Shown here piece by piece: positions 9,865 to 24,800 of a DNA stretch of 64,000 bases. The position numbers and the translations under genes were made by a program. The DNA is from Liolophura sinensis. Taxonomy: Eukaryota > Mollusca > Polyplacophora > Chitonida > Chitonidae. The notes beneath the pieces are model-generated. The model searched no databases. It was not told the origin of the DNA and saw nothing but the letters and a program-made list of their open reading frames with translations. The first letter of the stretch is position 1. Each line of letters begins with the position of its first letter. The DNA lies in NCBI RefSeq assembly GCF_032854445.1, contig NC_088300.1:40206458-40270457 (forward strand), given 5' to 3'.

Positions 9865-12800
9865 CTGCATAAAAGAGCATTAAAAAAATAAGTTCAGATT
9901 GCAATAAATGAATGAGTGTAAGTTAATATCATGATGAGAGCATGATATAACAAGAAAGCAATGAATTGTTTTTTAGATTATCCAATCTGAAACTGAAGTA
10001 CCCCCATTCCATCCTCCAACAATTCCAACAATAAAAGAAACAAAACTATGAAAACCTTAAAAGAAATGACAGGACGTCATTTTGCTTAGTTTGGCTTCAT
10101 ATAGATTGTTTCATGGGCCATTTGTGATGTGCTTTGATTGCATAACTGGTACATCCAGTCTGAAAGGAGAAATGTAGTAATCAGAAGAGAATACAGTGTA
10201 CATGAAAATCCATTAATGCACTTAGTACTTGAAAAGGAGTAATTATGAAAATAATTATCCACTTGTCATTAAACATGGAAAACATGGAAAAAACCTTATT
10301 ACGCAAAGTTCTAAATGGGGGTTATTATAAAAATTATGCAAAGTTCAGAGGAAAGGGTGCGATATTTCCATGTTTTCTCAATTTTCTCAAAGACGCGACT
10401 CAATTGGTGGTAGGGATAAAGTGCCGGTGACTGACTGCCTGCCATAAAATTTTAAGATTGGAAGACATAGACTGGAGTAGAACTTCAGTTGAGTTGCATT
10501 ATTATTTGGCACATCAGTTTGTAATGAGTGTTTAGAACCCGATGAACAGTCAGGTCGAGTTGAGACGGGTCTCTCACGTATGTCGAGCTTAGTAATTATG
10601 GCACAATCTGTGACTTATTGTTTGTTTATTCTTATTTGATTGGTGTTTTATGCAGTATGCAAGAATATTTCACCTTTGTGACAGTGTCCAACAACATGGT
10701 GGGAGTAAACAAAGGAGAGCCTGAGGGAAACCCATGACCATCTGCGGGTTGCTGGCAGGCCTTCCAACATAGGACCGGAGAGGAAGCCGGCATGAGCTGG
10801 ACTTGAACTGACAGCTCACTGGGGGGAGGCTCCTGAGTCATTATGCCACGAAGGCATGCTAACCACTTGGCCACCCAGGCCCCTATGACTTATTGTAGTG
10901 TATTCCCTAACACAGGTGTACATGTAAAACCCAGTAACCTAGTGCAGTGTATTCTCTAACACAGGTGTACATGTAAAACCCAGTAACACAGTGCAGTGTA
11001 TTCCTAACACAGGTGTACACGTAAAACCCAGAAACATAGTGGTGTGTATTCCCTAAAACAGGGGTACATCTAAAACCCAGTAACATAGTGGTGCGTATTC
11101 CCTAACCCAGGGGTACATGTAAAACCCAGTAACACAGTTGCAAACCCATACATGCTGTTGTGTTTTCCCTAACACTAATTGCAAACCCATACATGCTCTA
11201 GTGTTTTCCCTAACAGAGATTGCAAACCCAGACATGCTGTAGTGTTTTCCCTAACACTGATTGGAAACCAAGACACGCTGTAGTGTTTTCCCTCTGACTT
11301 TCTGTAGTGTATTCCTCAACAATAATACCAATAAAGCCTCCCCCACCCTCCTCAAGACTTAACAATTATTGCAAACTTAAAACTTACTGTATAAATATTC
11401 TGAGCAGCCATCATATCCGTCTTCATCTTCCTCACACTTCTCCGCAGCCGTCTCCTGGTCACTGATCGTTGTAGCAAATATACAGGCCCCGTGATCAACC
11501 AGCAGTTTCACCATGGGCAGGTTATTACACGAGGCAGCACAATGGAGTGGGGTCCTGCAAATATCATCAAATACAGTATAATATTATACCAGAGCACCTA
11601 CACAGTGCTACTGCAGTTCCCACAGAAACTAGGTTCGAAATATACAGATGATAAAAGAAATCTTGCGGAACAGAGCTAACACTGTGGTTTATAAGGGTTT
11701 ATTATGAATAGCACTTCTGACCTTCTATAGTTGAAAAGCCTTCAAAAACAAAATTAAAAAAATTTGCATAAGTGATGATTATTCAGGCAACTGTGCCATG
11801 TGACATCATGCCAGACAGAAGATGAAACGACCAGTCGAAAGTGCACAATTTAAAAAAATTCAGATTATCTCAATCATTGCAATTTGACCAGATTTTAAAA
11901 AAAAAGAAAAAAGAGGATTTTACACCTCTGGAAAGAGCGAGTCAGTATACAAGCGACCACTTTCTCACACATGACAGGAGAGGAAACCAATATGAGCTGG
12001 ACTTGAACTCATGGTGACTGCATTGGTGAGGGGCTCCTAGGTCATTACGTCGCACTGGCATACGAACCACTGGGCCACTGATGCCCCTCCGCATATTAAT
12101 GTAACAATTATTCCCCACCATGTGCTTTTGAACCACAAGGCCTACCTTTCTGCTTCTGGAGCTTCTAAAATTATGCTGGTTTAGTCATGGAATGTAATCG
12201 ACCTATTGGCAAGAGTACATGAAAAGTATACAACTTCTTCCTTTAATAACACAACATTTTGACGCAGATCACTACCATCATAATAGTGTTCGTATCTACA
12301 TCAAAATGTTGTGTGAATAACTTCAATATCCATAAGGAAAATCTTGTTCACATACTTACTCATCAACTTCTAAATGACGCTGAAAGTTGTAAACACTATG
12401 GAAAATGTAATGGATTCAATGTGTTACCCATGTACAGGACCTCTGGCACAATTAAAAGTCCAATGTTTGATGTTGTATAGGGCCCGGTGGATGTTTTTAA
12501 CATCGACAAGACAAGATAGGTATATAAATCCTGGTGCTATATAACTGTCTTACTCACCAGCCATCACTGTCAGGGGCATTGGCATCCGCTCCAAATTCCA
12601 CCAAAAACTTCACTATTTCGTAGTGCCCAGCACATATAGCGTTATGTAGAGCGGTTATGCCCTCATCGTTCGATGCACTAACATCTGCCACCTGCAAAGA
12701 GAAACAGCACATAGGAGATGGCAATTACACTGTCACCTGCAAAGAGAAACAGCAGATAGGAGATGGCAATTACACTGTCACCTGCAAAGAGAAACAGCAC

Positions 12801-15800
12801 ATAGGAGATGGCAATTACACTGTCACCTGCAAAGAGAAACAGCAGATAGGAGATGGCAATTACACTGTCACCTGCAAAGAGAAACAGCACATAGGAGATG
12901 GCAATTACACGTCAGCCAAGTCTCCACACAAATACTTGTAGACATCTAGGATTGTACTGTTGCACCTTTACTCTTTCTTCACATATCAAAAGTATCATTA
13001 AAAATTGCCAACTCTCCCCTCCAACACATACAAGATGGAATGCTGTGACAAATGTCACCAGTTGCTGTCTCATAGATTTTATTTCTTCATTTATCTGATT
13101 GGTGCTTCACTCCTTATTTCACTTATAGGACGGCAGTCAGCATTATGGAGGGAGGAACTGGGCAAAGCCCAGGGAAACACACGATCATCCATAGCTTGGT
13201 CCATTACTCCAGCATGAGCTGACACTTAAACTCACAGCGACTACATTGGTGCTGTCTCACTGAAGGCAAATGGAGCCAATTCAACTTAGTCCATTTGTAT
13301 GGAGGACAAAAGTGCATGTACATTAGCATACAGCTGTCAGTAAAATGAAGCTGTCATGATCAGCCAAAAACAGTCAAGTGACAGAAGAGGACCCCAAACC
13401 ATAAATTTAGAAGCCACAAATCTATGAAATCTGATTTTCAAGTATAAATAATCATAGTTTTATGAAAAATGGGATGACAATATCTGAAAGGAGACCACCA
13501 TGCTGTTGATTCTTAAAAGGTTATTATTTGTTACACAAACAACAGTGCCTCAGGGTAATTGTGAGTTCATTGAAGGAGCACTAATCATTCAAATGGGGAT
13601 AAATATGCACATCTACGTGTAGCTGGCACAGTGGATTGGTTCAGAACACTCCAGAATTTGATCTTTTCTTTGATCTTTTTGATATATTCATTTGATTGTT
13701 GTTTACGTCCTACTCAAGAATGTTTCACTTATACAATGGTTCATGGCCAGCATTGTGGCAGCAGGAATACTGGGCAGAGCCCGAGGGAAAGCAGATTTTA
13801 TCCAGAAAAACATTTTTGCTGAAAACAAAATGGCATCATTATGAAACATGTAACGTACCTCTGTGGCAGTTTTCCTAACAAGCTCCAGTTCTCCTTCCAG
13901 GGAAGCATCAAGTAACAATGCTAATGGATCAAAACTAACTCTTTTGTTGCTGGACCGGTTGGAGGAGGATTTCTCTTTTAAGTTAGTCTTTAACCTATGC
14001 TTCACCTTATTTGTCTCTATTACAATAGGTGCCTTGGGATGCGTCCCCTGCTCACCGGGTTCACCAAACATTTCATTCTGAGCCGAGGTCACGGACAAGT
14101 CAGCACTATCACTCATCTCTAGCACATTACCCAAATTGTCTATAACAAGAATAGCTTCTGCTCCACTGCTCTCCTCTGCTGTCCACTTGTTTTCTGTCTG
14201 ACCCACAGATGAAGGGGCAGAGGGTTTGGGAGGGGACACCGTTTGTGAGGGCTGGGTCTGTAGGAGCTTAGTTTGTGCCTCTTCATTGTCACTGCTATCA
14301 GAATGTCTGCGTCGCAGATGCTTGGGAGACGTCGCTTTAAAACTGGGTTTGTCCGAAGCATACTGCGAGAGACTAGAGGTAGAATTGAGTCTACTGTCCG
14401 TTACATCTGTTGGACTGGAGGCAGCCTGTGACTCAGGGCCTGAGGGTTTCATGCTAGTTGACTTGACACCATCACTAGATCCAGTAGCACTGTTGTCCTG
14501 TTTCTTGTTCCTATCACCAAACCCCTGATAAAGCATGGACATATTCTTACGGTATTGTTCAATTGCTCCAGACCCGAGTTTCTGGGTGTAGGTGTTGGCG
14601 ATGACGCTTTTGGGGGCATACCTGGGTATTCCCTTAGCTGGCTGTACCACACCTGCAGCTGTACCAACTTGCATACCAGCACCGCCATTCTCACCCTGGA
14701 TACTGGTGGTGTGTGCAGTGTTAGTGGAGTGCATTCGGCCATGATCAGAATTGTCTTGAGAAGTGATAGAAGCAGATGTGACCGCAGTTTTCGGCCATCT
14801 GCTTGAAGCTGAAATAGGCTGTTCTACAGGTGAATGCCCCGGCTTTGAACTCGAGGAACTGAGTGCCGAAACAATCTTTGAATGTGAAGAAGCTGCAGTG
14901 TTATTTGAACTGACATTACTCCCACTGCTGGTTGTCGGCTGGGCAACAGACACCTTTTGAGATGGTCGAGGAAGAGGAGTTTGCATAGGGTGTTTTGAGG
15001 AAGGAAATGTACTTGTCGGGGTCTGGCGTGGTGGTATACTTGGCACTATGACTTCAGCACTGGAACTAGCATGATTGCCATTTTTTGATACTAGCGGTGT
15101 GGGTTTAATATCTCTGGATGGAACAGGTGCTGTGACTTTAGGGCCAGAACTGGCCCCGGACTGTGTAGGACCCACATGACTAAACTTAGCAGTATTGTAC
15201 ATTGGCTTACTGTTAAGTGCCAGGCCAGTCTTATGAGGCATTGTCCCTTGATTTTGACCGGTGAGTACAGGCTGTGCGCTGTTGGACACTGGGTAAGAAT
15301 TATCACTGGTAGCAGGAGAACTCTGACCACTGCCCCCTGTACGAACTTCATCTTGTATGTTAGCTGTAGGCTGGGATGATGTCGAAACAAATGGTCTACC
15401 TGTCAGCATAGATGTACTGTATGTCGACCCGAATGGTTTTGGAGCCAAATTTACAATACCCATGCCCACTTTAGTCCCAGAGCCAGCATATTTCATGGCT
15501 GAAGTTGCTGTTACCCGTGCGTCATCAGTGTCTTTAGGAGGAGGTATCTTCTCTGTATTAACTGGGGCATGATCTCCATTTGGAGGGCTCTTTGAGTTAT
15601 TCACTTTAACAACCAAAGGCACAGCATAATTTTTGCTGACAACCGAAGCATTACTGTTTGGATCACTGGTCATATGATCAGACCTAATTTCCAACCCTTT
15701 ACTTTTTTCGGGGTGTGGAAATTTTAAATTTGGTGGAAGGGTCTGGTTTTTGGGATCTTGTCTGTCAAAGCCAAAGTTTGTATGCAAATCATCCTTGGTG

Positions 15801-18800
15801 ACATCTTTTGGAGGTTGCTTCATGTAGGGTTCTATAGCGGCGATATTAGTTCCATTGTGGTTCCCAGTCGTCTGTCTACTGTGCATGAAATTATCATTGT
15901 AGTTTTGTGAAGAGTTGTGACCTGATGCATTTTGAGCTTTTTTCTTCTTCAGACGTTGTTGTAGATCACTGATTCGTTGATCTATCTGTAGTATTTCCCC
16001 CTTCCTTTGCTGGAGCAAATCCCTGTTAGCTACAATCTTCACACTTTGCTGTTCGTTCAACTTGTTTCTTAACTGAAAGCATACAAATCAAAAAAATATT
16101 GCACCATTAGTGATTACAACACAGAAAAAAAAAATCAACCCCACTTATATTTTGCCCACTAGATAATGAGAATGACTTATGCCCCAAAGACTAGTATATG
16201 CATAGCAGCATCTGGATGTTGTCTAAGGGAAGATAACTCAGTGAGTTATGGGCTGAACCTGACAGAGCTAGATGGACATGATGGTCTGTTCATATTTTGA
16301 GATTTTTTCTCTGACTCAATCAATGTCTTCTTCACACAGGCACTGTTACAGACACACAACACAAATTACAACACTTTAATAAGAAGCAGCACATTCTCCT
16401 TCGTCTACAAATACTATAATTCTTCAACCTTTTCACATTTTTGCAGGATGTTCTATAGGAATCATTCTGTGTTGACTGATGCAAATATACTGTTTGTGAA
16501 GCCCTGAAATCGGCCAACCCAATCAATGTACTTCTGCTTTCAAAATGACATTAAGAATGTGCATAAATTGCATTGAAATTTGCTTTCCCGGTTTTACGCC
16601 CATTAAACGCTATAGGTAGAACTTGGGTTATTTTGCTGTCTTTGGACCATTACATATTCTCATCTTACATTCAGAGCAGTACCACTTTCAAGCTAAAAGT
16701 AACATCAAACACACATCTTTACAGTCACCAACATTAAGCTTCTATCTGAGTGACGAGTGTCACGAATGCTACCTTAGCATAATCGGACAGCGCATGCCCT
16801 TGCCCAGGTAGAAGGCTACTAGCTGGAGCCATGCTAGTCCTCAGGCTTTGTCACTGGTAAAACTCATGTAACATCACTGTGAATATATCCCGACTATAAT
16901 ATGAAATCTTGAACTGAACCGGTTTAACATCTAGATTATAATCAGAGAGAGATGAAAGTTGGATGGCCTCATTCCATGAAAAAATTATCACAGCCAGGAG
17001 TATGGTTCCATGAAATAAAAAAAAAATTACATTTAACTTCTAGGTTGTTTTCAATCTTCAAAAATTGGTTGTCTCTGAACCTAAATGATTAATAGCAAAC
17101 TACCATAGGTCTTGACCAATCTGAATAAAATTTGCAAACCTCGCACCCCAAGTAGTTTTGCACATACATGTATGTATTAATTTTCAATGTTTCTAGAGAA
17201 GAAAAATTTTCTAGATTTCCATACCTCTCATATATAGCGACTAAATGAATCTAAGATGCGCAAGCTCTATACATTAGCACATATAGTGCTTTGGTGACAA
17301 ACTGTGTAAGCAATTAACACCAGTAATACAGCACTGTCAGGAAATCAGTACAAACTGGTTGCTGAAAATTTTTTTTTCCTGTCCGACCAGCTAATCACAG
17401 GTAACAAAAATACATGTAATATGCTATTTTCAGTTGGCTGCTTCAGAAAACAGAAGTCTTATTAGCACTGAGGTAATTCAAATAGGAAGTAATTTTTCCC
17501 CAAATGAACCAGAATGCCAAAAGTGGGATGAAACTCCTCACACTGTTCACAACATAAAAACTGCATATTACCCTGAACTGCCATTGAAATCAGAAATCAG
17601 AAATCTGCAAAACTACACAAGTACAATAAAGAGCCCTTTTATTCCAAGCCTGTGTGAAACAAAATGACTACCAAATGTATTGTATTCGCACCATTAAAAC
17701 TTTCTGTTCACAGTCAGTTGCCATGGAAACTAGAATACAATAAGTAATAGGAACCAAAAAATTAGACAATATGATATTTCGCAAATTAAATAATCCCGCC
17801 ATGACCCAACTAAGCAAAATTCACTTCTACCTTTACACCCTTCTTTAAGGAAGTAAGATGACTGAAGATGAATTCCACACCTTGCGACCAAGTGCTGCCA
17901 ATCCAACAACCAAGTAATGCCAATCCAGCAAAAATAGTGCTGCCAATCCAGCCACCAAGTGCTGCTATCCAGCAACCAAGTGCTGCCAATCCAGCCACCA
18001 AGTGCTGCCAATCCAGCCACCAAGTGCTGCCAATCCAGCAAGAGCCCACATTCTCTCAAATAAAAGCACACAAGAATTATGATGAAATGTAGGAAAGTAC
18101 CTGGCCTAATGGTTAAAGCCACTCATGTTGAACACGAAACTGAAGACAAGTTCTTTGAAGACACTTATCAAGACACTTATATCAGAGCAACATTTTCTAC
18201 TAACGACAAACTTTATCAACAGATTGATGGAGTGGCAATCTTCCCTTACTCCTGTCCTGGTCAATATAATTCTCAGTGAACTTGAATTGCAAACAGTAGA
18301 TATACTTACAATATATCTGAAACATGCCTTAATGCCACAGGAATGAAGACCATAGCTATACTCTAAGTACAGTGAAGGATCAATGGTACATTGTTAGTTC
18401 TCATTTTGTTTCTACATGCATTTGTAATCACAGGGGTTTGATGTTTAAACAACTGTGAGCTAAACTACTCTGATGTACACAGATGTGATGTAAACGACTC
18501 TGATGTACACAGCTGTGATGTAAACAACTCTGATGTACACAGCTGCGATGTAAACAACTCTTGATGTACACAGATGTGATGTAAACAACTCTGATGTACA
18601 CAACTGTGATATAAACGACTGATGTACACAGCTGCGATGTAAACAACTCTGATGTACACAGCTGTGATGTAAACAACTCTGATGTACACAGCTGCGATGT
18701 AAACAACTCTGATGTACACAGCTGCGATGTAAACAACTCTGATGTACACAGCTGTGATGTAAACGACTGATGTACACAGCTGCGATCTAAACGACTCTGA

Positions 18801-21800
18801 TGTACACAGCTGTGATGTAAACAACTCTGATGTATACAACTGTGATGTAAACAACTCTGATGTACACAGCTGCCATGTAAACAACTTTTGATGTACACAG
18901 CTGCCATGTAAACAACTCTTGATGTACACAGCTGTGATATAAACAGCTGTGATGTAAACCTCTTATATCACTCCTGATGATAATGGCAAAATAAAATGCT
19001 GAAATACTGAGTCAGACTGAAGCTTTCGTTTTTTTTGGAGTAGCATGACTTGTGTAACAAGAACCCAGTTCACCAGTATGCAAAATATGAAATCCCTTTC
19101 TGAAGTGCTTTAACTTTCTACTGCGATCATGCAGTCGAAAGTTGCTATTTTCAGTTGTTTTACCATGGAAGTCGTTGAAACCAAAAATTTCACCATAACA
19201 GCCCCAGTTGAAATTAGGAACCTGGTTCACCACGATATGAACATGAATACGAAATATGAAATGTTGAACCGGTTTAACATCTCGATTATGATGAAAGCTG
19301 GATGGCCAAGCCCCTTGACAATCTGTTCACAATATGCCAATGAAATGAAAAAACATCTTAAGCCCTAGGATAGCATACAGGAATATGAAAATGTTGAAAA
19401 ACACTTAGATAAAGGAGAAAGTTCGCTATTTCTAGTCCACCTGAGAAGAATTTGAACACAGCATTTCTGCAAGACTGGGCACACATATTAACAAATGTGG
19501 TCAATGCATGCTTAGAGAGCTTACAATGAGCTCCTTGCGTAATTTCTCCAGTTCTATGCTGGCAAGGGAGGTGTTGTTGTTCATACTGCTGGCTTTTCCT
19601 GCCCTCAGGGATTCTAGTTGAGTAGTCAGCTCTTCCACTTTGGCCACCGCCATCGCCAATTCCTTCTCCTTTTCATTGAATAAAGATTTGATACCCTCTA
19701 GTTCAGAGGCTGAAACATTAAACAAAATTTGTTTAAATATATGAAGTGTATGTAACTTTAGTAACTTTTTCAACAATTTAATATACATTCTAACATTGCT
19801 GTGACTTGCTTGACAGATATCAGAATGTACAAAAATAAATTAGTAGTTGTTAATCCTGTAAACTAATGCCTCCTAAAGAATGTACTGACAGTGTTTTTCT
19901 ATGTGACGTATCATGTAATAATGCACAAGTCATGTAATAATGCACAAGTAATGTAATAATGCACAAGTAATGTAACAACCACTGTGAAACGTAATAAAAA
20001 TTTCAGTGCAGCATAATATCACCACGCAATGTAATAAAATTTGCCATGTGATGTAATAACACCAGTTCTCAAATAAAATCATAAAAATTTTCATGTAATG
20101 TAATAACATTGACTATACCAGATATATGCATTATTCAATAAGTTTACTCAAGTGCTTGACAGAATCTCTCCCGATTTTGAACAAGGTAAGGGTCAATGTC
20201 CTTCGGAAACCCTAGACCTTCAGAAAGTTGCTTTTGAACATTGCAACGTACAGCTTTTTGCACCTAAGTAGTTCCTGTCAACCAGACTTCTGTCTCTAGG
20301 TCACAAGTCAGTCACATCAGTGACACACATGTAAATACAGTAGCCTCCTGCGCCTATTTGCCTGTCTGTGTGGGTTTTATTCCAAATCTTCATATATATT
20401 ATCTTTAAAAGTAGCAAAATACATGCTTCCTAGCACCATGGCTTGAGCAGAAGTATTTTTAAAAGATTACAGTCTATGCTAGTTGCAATTTACATCACAT
20501 GTCTACAATTACTCACAATACTGTGTTCACATTTAATGTACAGTTACATTAAAACAATGTAAACCGACTAACTAGCCTCGGGGATGCTTACTGCAGGAAT
20601 ACAATGTAAAAGGGAACAGAACAGAGAGTAAAACCACACTAAATGTCAAAATGTGTCTTATTTAAGTATTTGAAGTTAATGCTCCAGCTGCTGTTCCCCT
20701 GTTTATATCTCCTTACAAGAAACAAAAATTATATTACTCACTGAGACTGTTGTTGTTGATCTTGTACTGCTCCACCTGTCCCCTTACAGCCCGTAGCTTC
20801 TTTAACTTCATTTCTTGGCTCTCCACTTTCTCTTTCAGTTTACGTAGGCGCTCGTTCTCGGCTGACATCTGTTGGTGCTTCATCTCCTGTTGTTTGAGGT
20901 ACTTGAGCCTCTGCTCTTTGGCTACAAGCACCTGTTGTTGGTTGTCGATTTGAAGCTGTTGTCTGGAGGCGATGTCCTGAAGCTCTGTCAGGGAGAGCTC
21001 CGACCCCGCGGGCAGCTGGAAAAACAGAAAACCATCAGTCAGTGTGAGGACTACAGAAGGTGAATGTAGAGATCTGAGCTAAGTGGAAGCCTATCCTGCA
21101 GACAAAGTTTTGGGGAAACAGAAAGGTCATTTTACTCAGTCGCTATGGACTGTATATTTTCTTGTCTTGTGACTGAGTAATCATGTAACAAATTTATCTC
21201 ACGAAAGACCCATCAATTCAGCGCAGAAGATGTTCTCCGCAAATCACTTCCTGCATGTTACCATTGTTTTCACACCTGAACAAAGGGAGATAACCTAGTC
21301 AGCAGATGTCAGCAGCAGGATATAGGGATATACATGTCTCCAAACGTGACAGTTACTGTCCAGTATTTTGTGTGGCGTGTTACCTGTATATGGATTTGTG
21401 TCCCTAGCATGCCACAAATTCACTGTCCAACTGGTAGAATTCACCTCTATCTTTAGTGGTGGGATGTTACAGAGTCAATGACAAGTGGCATCATTTGTAT
21501 TAATGACTGATTTCACACTTTACCAAGTATAAGGCCAGGGAAAATATAAAAAAAAAAACAAAAAAAAACAATACTGTTGAAGTGTAACAAAGGCACTGTA
21601 TGATCGATTTCTTTATTTGATTGGTTTATTACATCATACTCAGGAATATTTTGCTTATATGACGACGGCGCATTGTATGAGGTAGTGTGGCTGGATTTGT
21701 CGGAATGCCTACCAAATCCCTTGATATGAACTTAGAAATTAGAAAGTCAAAGGTTATGCTTACCAAAATCTTAATATCTTACATAGTTATTTTTTGTGCA

Positions 21801-24800
21801 GTTCTAATCACTTGTTTATAAACTATAACATGCACCTGTAAGTTTCATAACTGTTTGGATTTCACAAGTATACAACCCACATGAGAACATGTTGAAGAAA
21901 TTACTTGAAGCAGCAGTCTGTTTCACAACTTTCTATAATGGTGCACATAGATGCACAGATACCCAAGACGGATGGCCATCATTCTGAAGTTCCTAACAGT
22001 ATGGCTGCCAAATGTATGTTTTTCACCCTGTCTATACAGACAATGAATCCCTTTGGTATAATATGCTGACCAGATAATGACCCGAAATCCTATTGGATCA
22101 GTCTTCTAAACTGTCCGGAAGCCGTGAGTATAACTGGCTAACCCTGAAGTACAAATCTAACTGTTAACAACTTACCAACCTTCTCAACCCATAAGGAGTC
22201 AATAATACATAAACCAGAAAGAAGGGAAGGAGTTTTATATATTCTAATAATACTGAGATAAGATCTCAAAATATTGCTTAAAATACAGTGTAAAACTCTG
22301 GATTAGTTCTTGTTAAACAAAATTCAACTAAAATAACAGAAAGGAACATGCCAAGTTTAATGACTGAAATTTCGTCTAAGACCTCATCCCAGGGCCTGCT
22401 CTTTGAAACAACTCTTTGGACACACATTATACTGTGAGTCATAATCACAAGACAAGACTACAAAACACACGTAGTTAGTACATGTATCAACAACAACCTA
22501 CATAAAATACATGTATCTGAACATGCCAATGCTACCAGAAATTGAAACAAGATGGTTGTTATCTTTTATAATTTGCTAATTAATACCGCTTTTTGATGAC
22601 ATACATATGTGTTTGTGAGTCAGAAAGCTGTACAAAACCCCAACAAGTTGAAAAACACAATTACTGCATGTATGTGATGACTAGCACAAGTGTCCATGTT
22701 GGATATCTCAGTTAACAAAACAATTTCATGGTCCATGAAAAAAAAAACACCCCTTCTTATCATACCTCACCTATATATATATATATATACTATAATATAC
22801 ACCCACAAGGTTATACATACAGTCTCTCAACCACCTTTTGAGACAGCTTTTAAGTGATCACAGACATTAACAATTAGATAGTTAATTACCTAGGGTAACT
22901 GGAGTGACTCATTTATACTGATCAACTTATGCCTTGTTTTGGGATTTTTTTTTTTCATGTGTAAAGTCAGACAGCAAAGGAGGTACAGGTAAGGAACTCT
23001 GGGTAAAACATTTCACTATACATGTTCTAGTAGAAGCTAGGAATAGCAAATCCAATGCTGTTTTAAAGAGCTTATTAACTGGATCTAAGTGACTTGTAAC
23101 TCCATGTACATGTTTAAGCCCCAAAACTAAGCAGGACAAGTGAGGAAGTGTATTAATAAACCTTTCAATTAAACTTTGTGGTTTAGGTACGAATAAATAA
23201 CTTACAAGAAAAGATAACAAATCATATAACCCTTAGATGCTTTGGATGAGGCGTGTAAACAGACCTATACCAGCCAGTTTTTTCATGCTAACAAGCTTGG
23301 TGATACGGGATTTTAAGTCGGCCATGGGTTTATGAGATTGTGGGACAAACTGTGAAGACAATGCTGCATCATTCATACCGCATATACATGTTCAACGGGG
23401 TCTGAATGACATCAGCATAAACAGGTGCATTCGAGTTGCAGGAGTAACTCTCGTCTGATTGGCTAAAACTATGCTTTCAATTTTTTGATTGTGCAGGTTT
23501 CGGCTAACTTTGAACTGCAATATATAGCATACATCACTCTAAAAATAAAATGATGACATTTGGTGACATCAGGTGCAACATGCTGAGTTTCAGTCCATTA
23601 GTCTCCTCTGTTGAAAATTCACCTTACTTTCATATAGGGATACATCTTAAAGCACTTTTCAATATTTCAAGGCCTATAGAGTGAAATAATGGTACAATCT
23701 CAAAAATTTCAGCCATCAAATTTGCTGACGAAAAATTTACTTATTCATTTATTTATTTAACTGGGTGTCAATGCCATATTCAAAAATACTAGTGTGGTAA
23801 GCATGATGAGGTTTACTGGTGCAGGGCCAGGTTGTTCGAACCTTGTCTCAAGAATTTATACCAGACCTGACTTTCAACCAAGTTTTCGATTTTGTACTTA
23901 GCCCCAAACATCTCTGTGAAAACATTACGCTACCTATGAACTAAATCTGCTGCTGGGAAAACACGCACTGGCTGCTAGGATTTGCTGAAAGTTTTGACAA
24001 TAAAATCTGAGTGACAATACTGATATGAGCTTATATGTACACTTTGGAAGAACCACACTCAAGAGTTGAACAACTGCATTCAGGAGTTGAACAACTGCCC
24101 TCAGAAGTTGAACAACTGCACTCAGGAGTATAACAGGCTGGTCCAACCCATCAAAAAGCCATGTCAAACTTCCACACTTAATAACATTCAGTTAAATCAG
24201 ACCAAAGGAGTTCAATTCATCAACATCATTTGCCAATCACAAAATCAGATCAACAAGATCCACAGCGAATCTCTGGCTGAGTATGTTAAAGGATATGTTA
24301 AAGGATACATGAAAAGAAACTCTGAAACAAAGATTATGGTTTATGAGAATCGGAATGAAAGATAATTATGCCAAATATGATAAACAAAGTCATAAACCTG
24401 TGATGTCTGAGGCATATTTAATACCTTTTTAATAATGTCTCTATTTTTCACATATTTTCCGTCAATAGTCAGGCATTTACAGTAATGACATCATCAATGA
24501 GCTTACTGAGAACACGAGACCAGCCTTGCACCCCCCTCTGTATGTATATATATATTCCTTAATCATGATAAACATGCATGTGGTCAACTGATACAATCTG
24601 CAAGAACAGCTATTTTGTAAGACCAAAAAATAGTGTTCTAAATAAAGCATTAATTAATGGGATTATGTCCTATCTTATGATAAATGCACATGTACATGTG
24701 TATGTTGGAAAAACATTTGTTGTGTTCTAAACGATCTTCGTCTAATAATTAAAACACTTCTGATACAAAAATAGATATTAACAGTTGACAGTAGAGTTGA

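Larger units (their letters stand above)
9865..11387 (-). other. ASPP intron 6
   Basis: The intron is bounded by A|GTAAGT and TTTTATGCAG. It contains a near full-length SINE A (10628-10882) and a 49-bp/41-bp minisatellite (10892-11320). The remainder is AT-rich with no other coding evidence. Confidence 0.85.
12916..13858 (-). other. ASPP intron 4, donor-side part
   Basis: Intron 4 runs from 13858 to 12692. This part contains two SINE A fragments (13078-13258, 13675-13792) and no other coding evidence. The ASPP exon 4 frame stays open into it by chance. Confidence 0.8.
16073..19524 (-). other. ASPP intron 3
   Basis: The intron is bounded by ATT|GTAAGC and ATGCTTTCAG. It contains two minisatellites (17880-18043 and 18463-18960). 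The plus frame at 17434-17667 and the short frames nearby show no domain. Confidence 0.85.

Noticed and set aside
13703-13858. C-terminal 52 codons of the open frame that contains ASPP exon 4
   Set aside because: They lie beyond a strong donor (GAG|GTACGT), include SINE sequence, and homology continues instead at exon 5.
13863-15572. Several plus-strand frames (65-100 codons)
   Set aside because: They are antisense shadows of ASPP exon 4.
18428-18929. Three minus-strand frames of 105-159 codons
   Set aside because: By-products of a 30-bp tandem repeat, open in all three minus frames at once.
22927-23220. 97-codon minus-strand frame inside ASPP intron 1
   Set aside because: It ends in a homopolymer-derived Lys run, has no splice sites in phase with ASPP and no domain.
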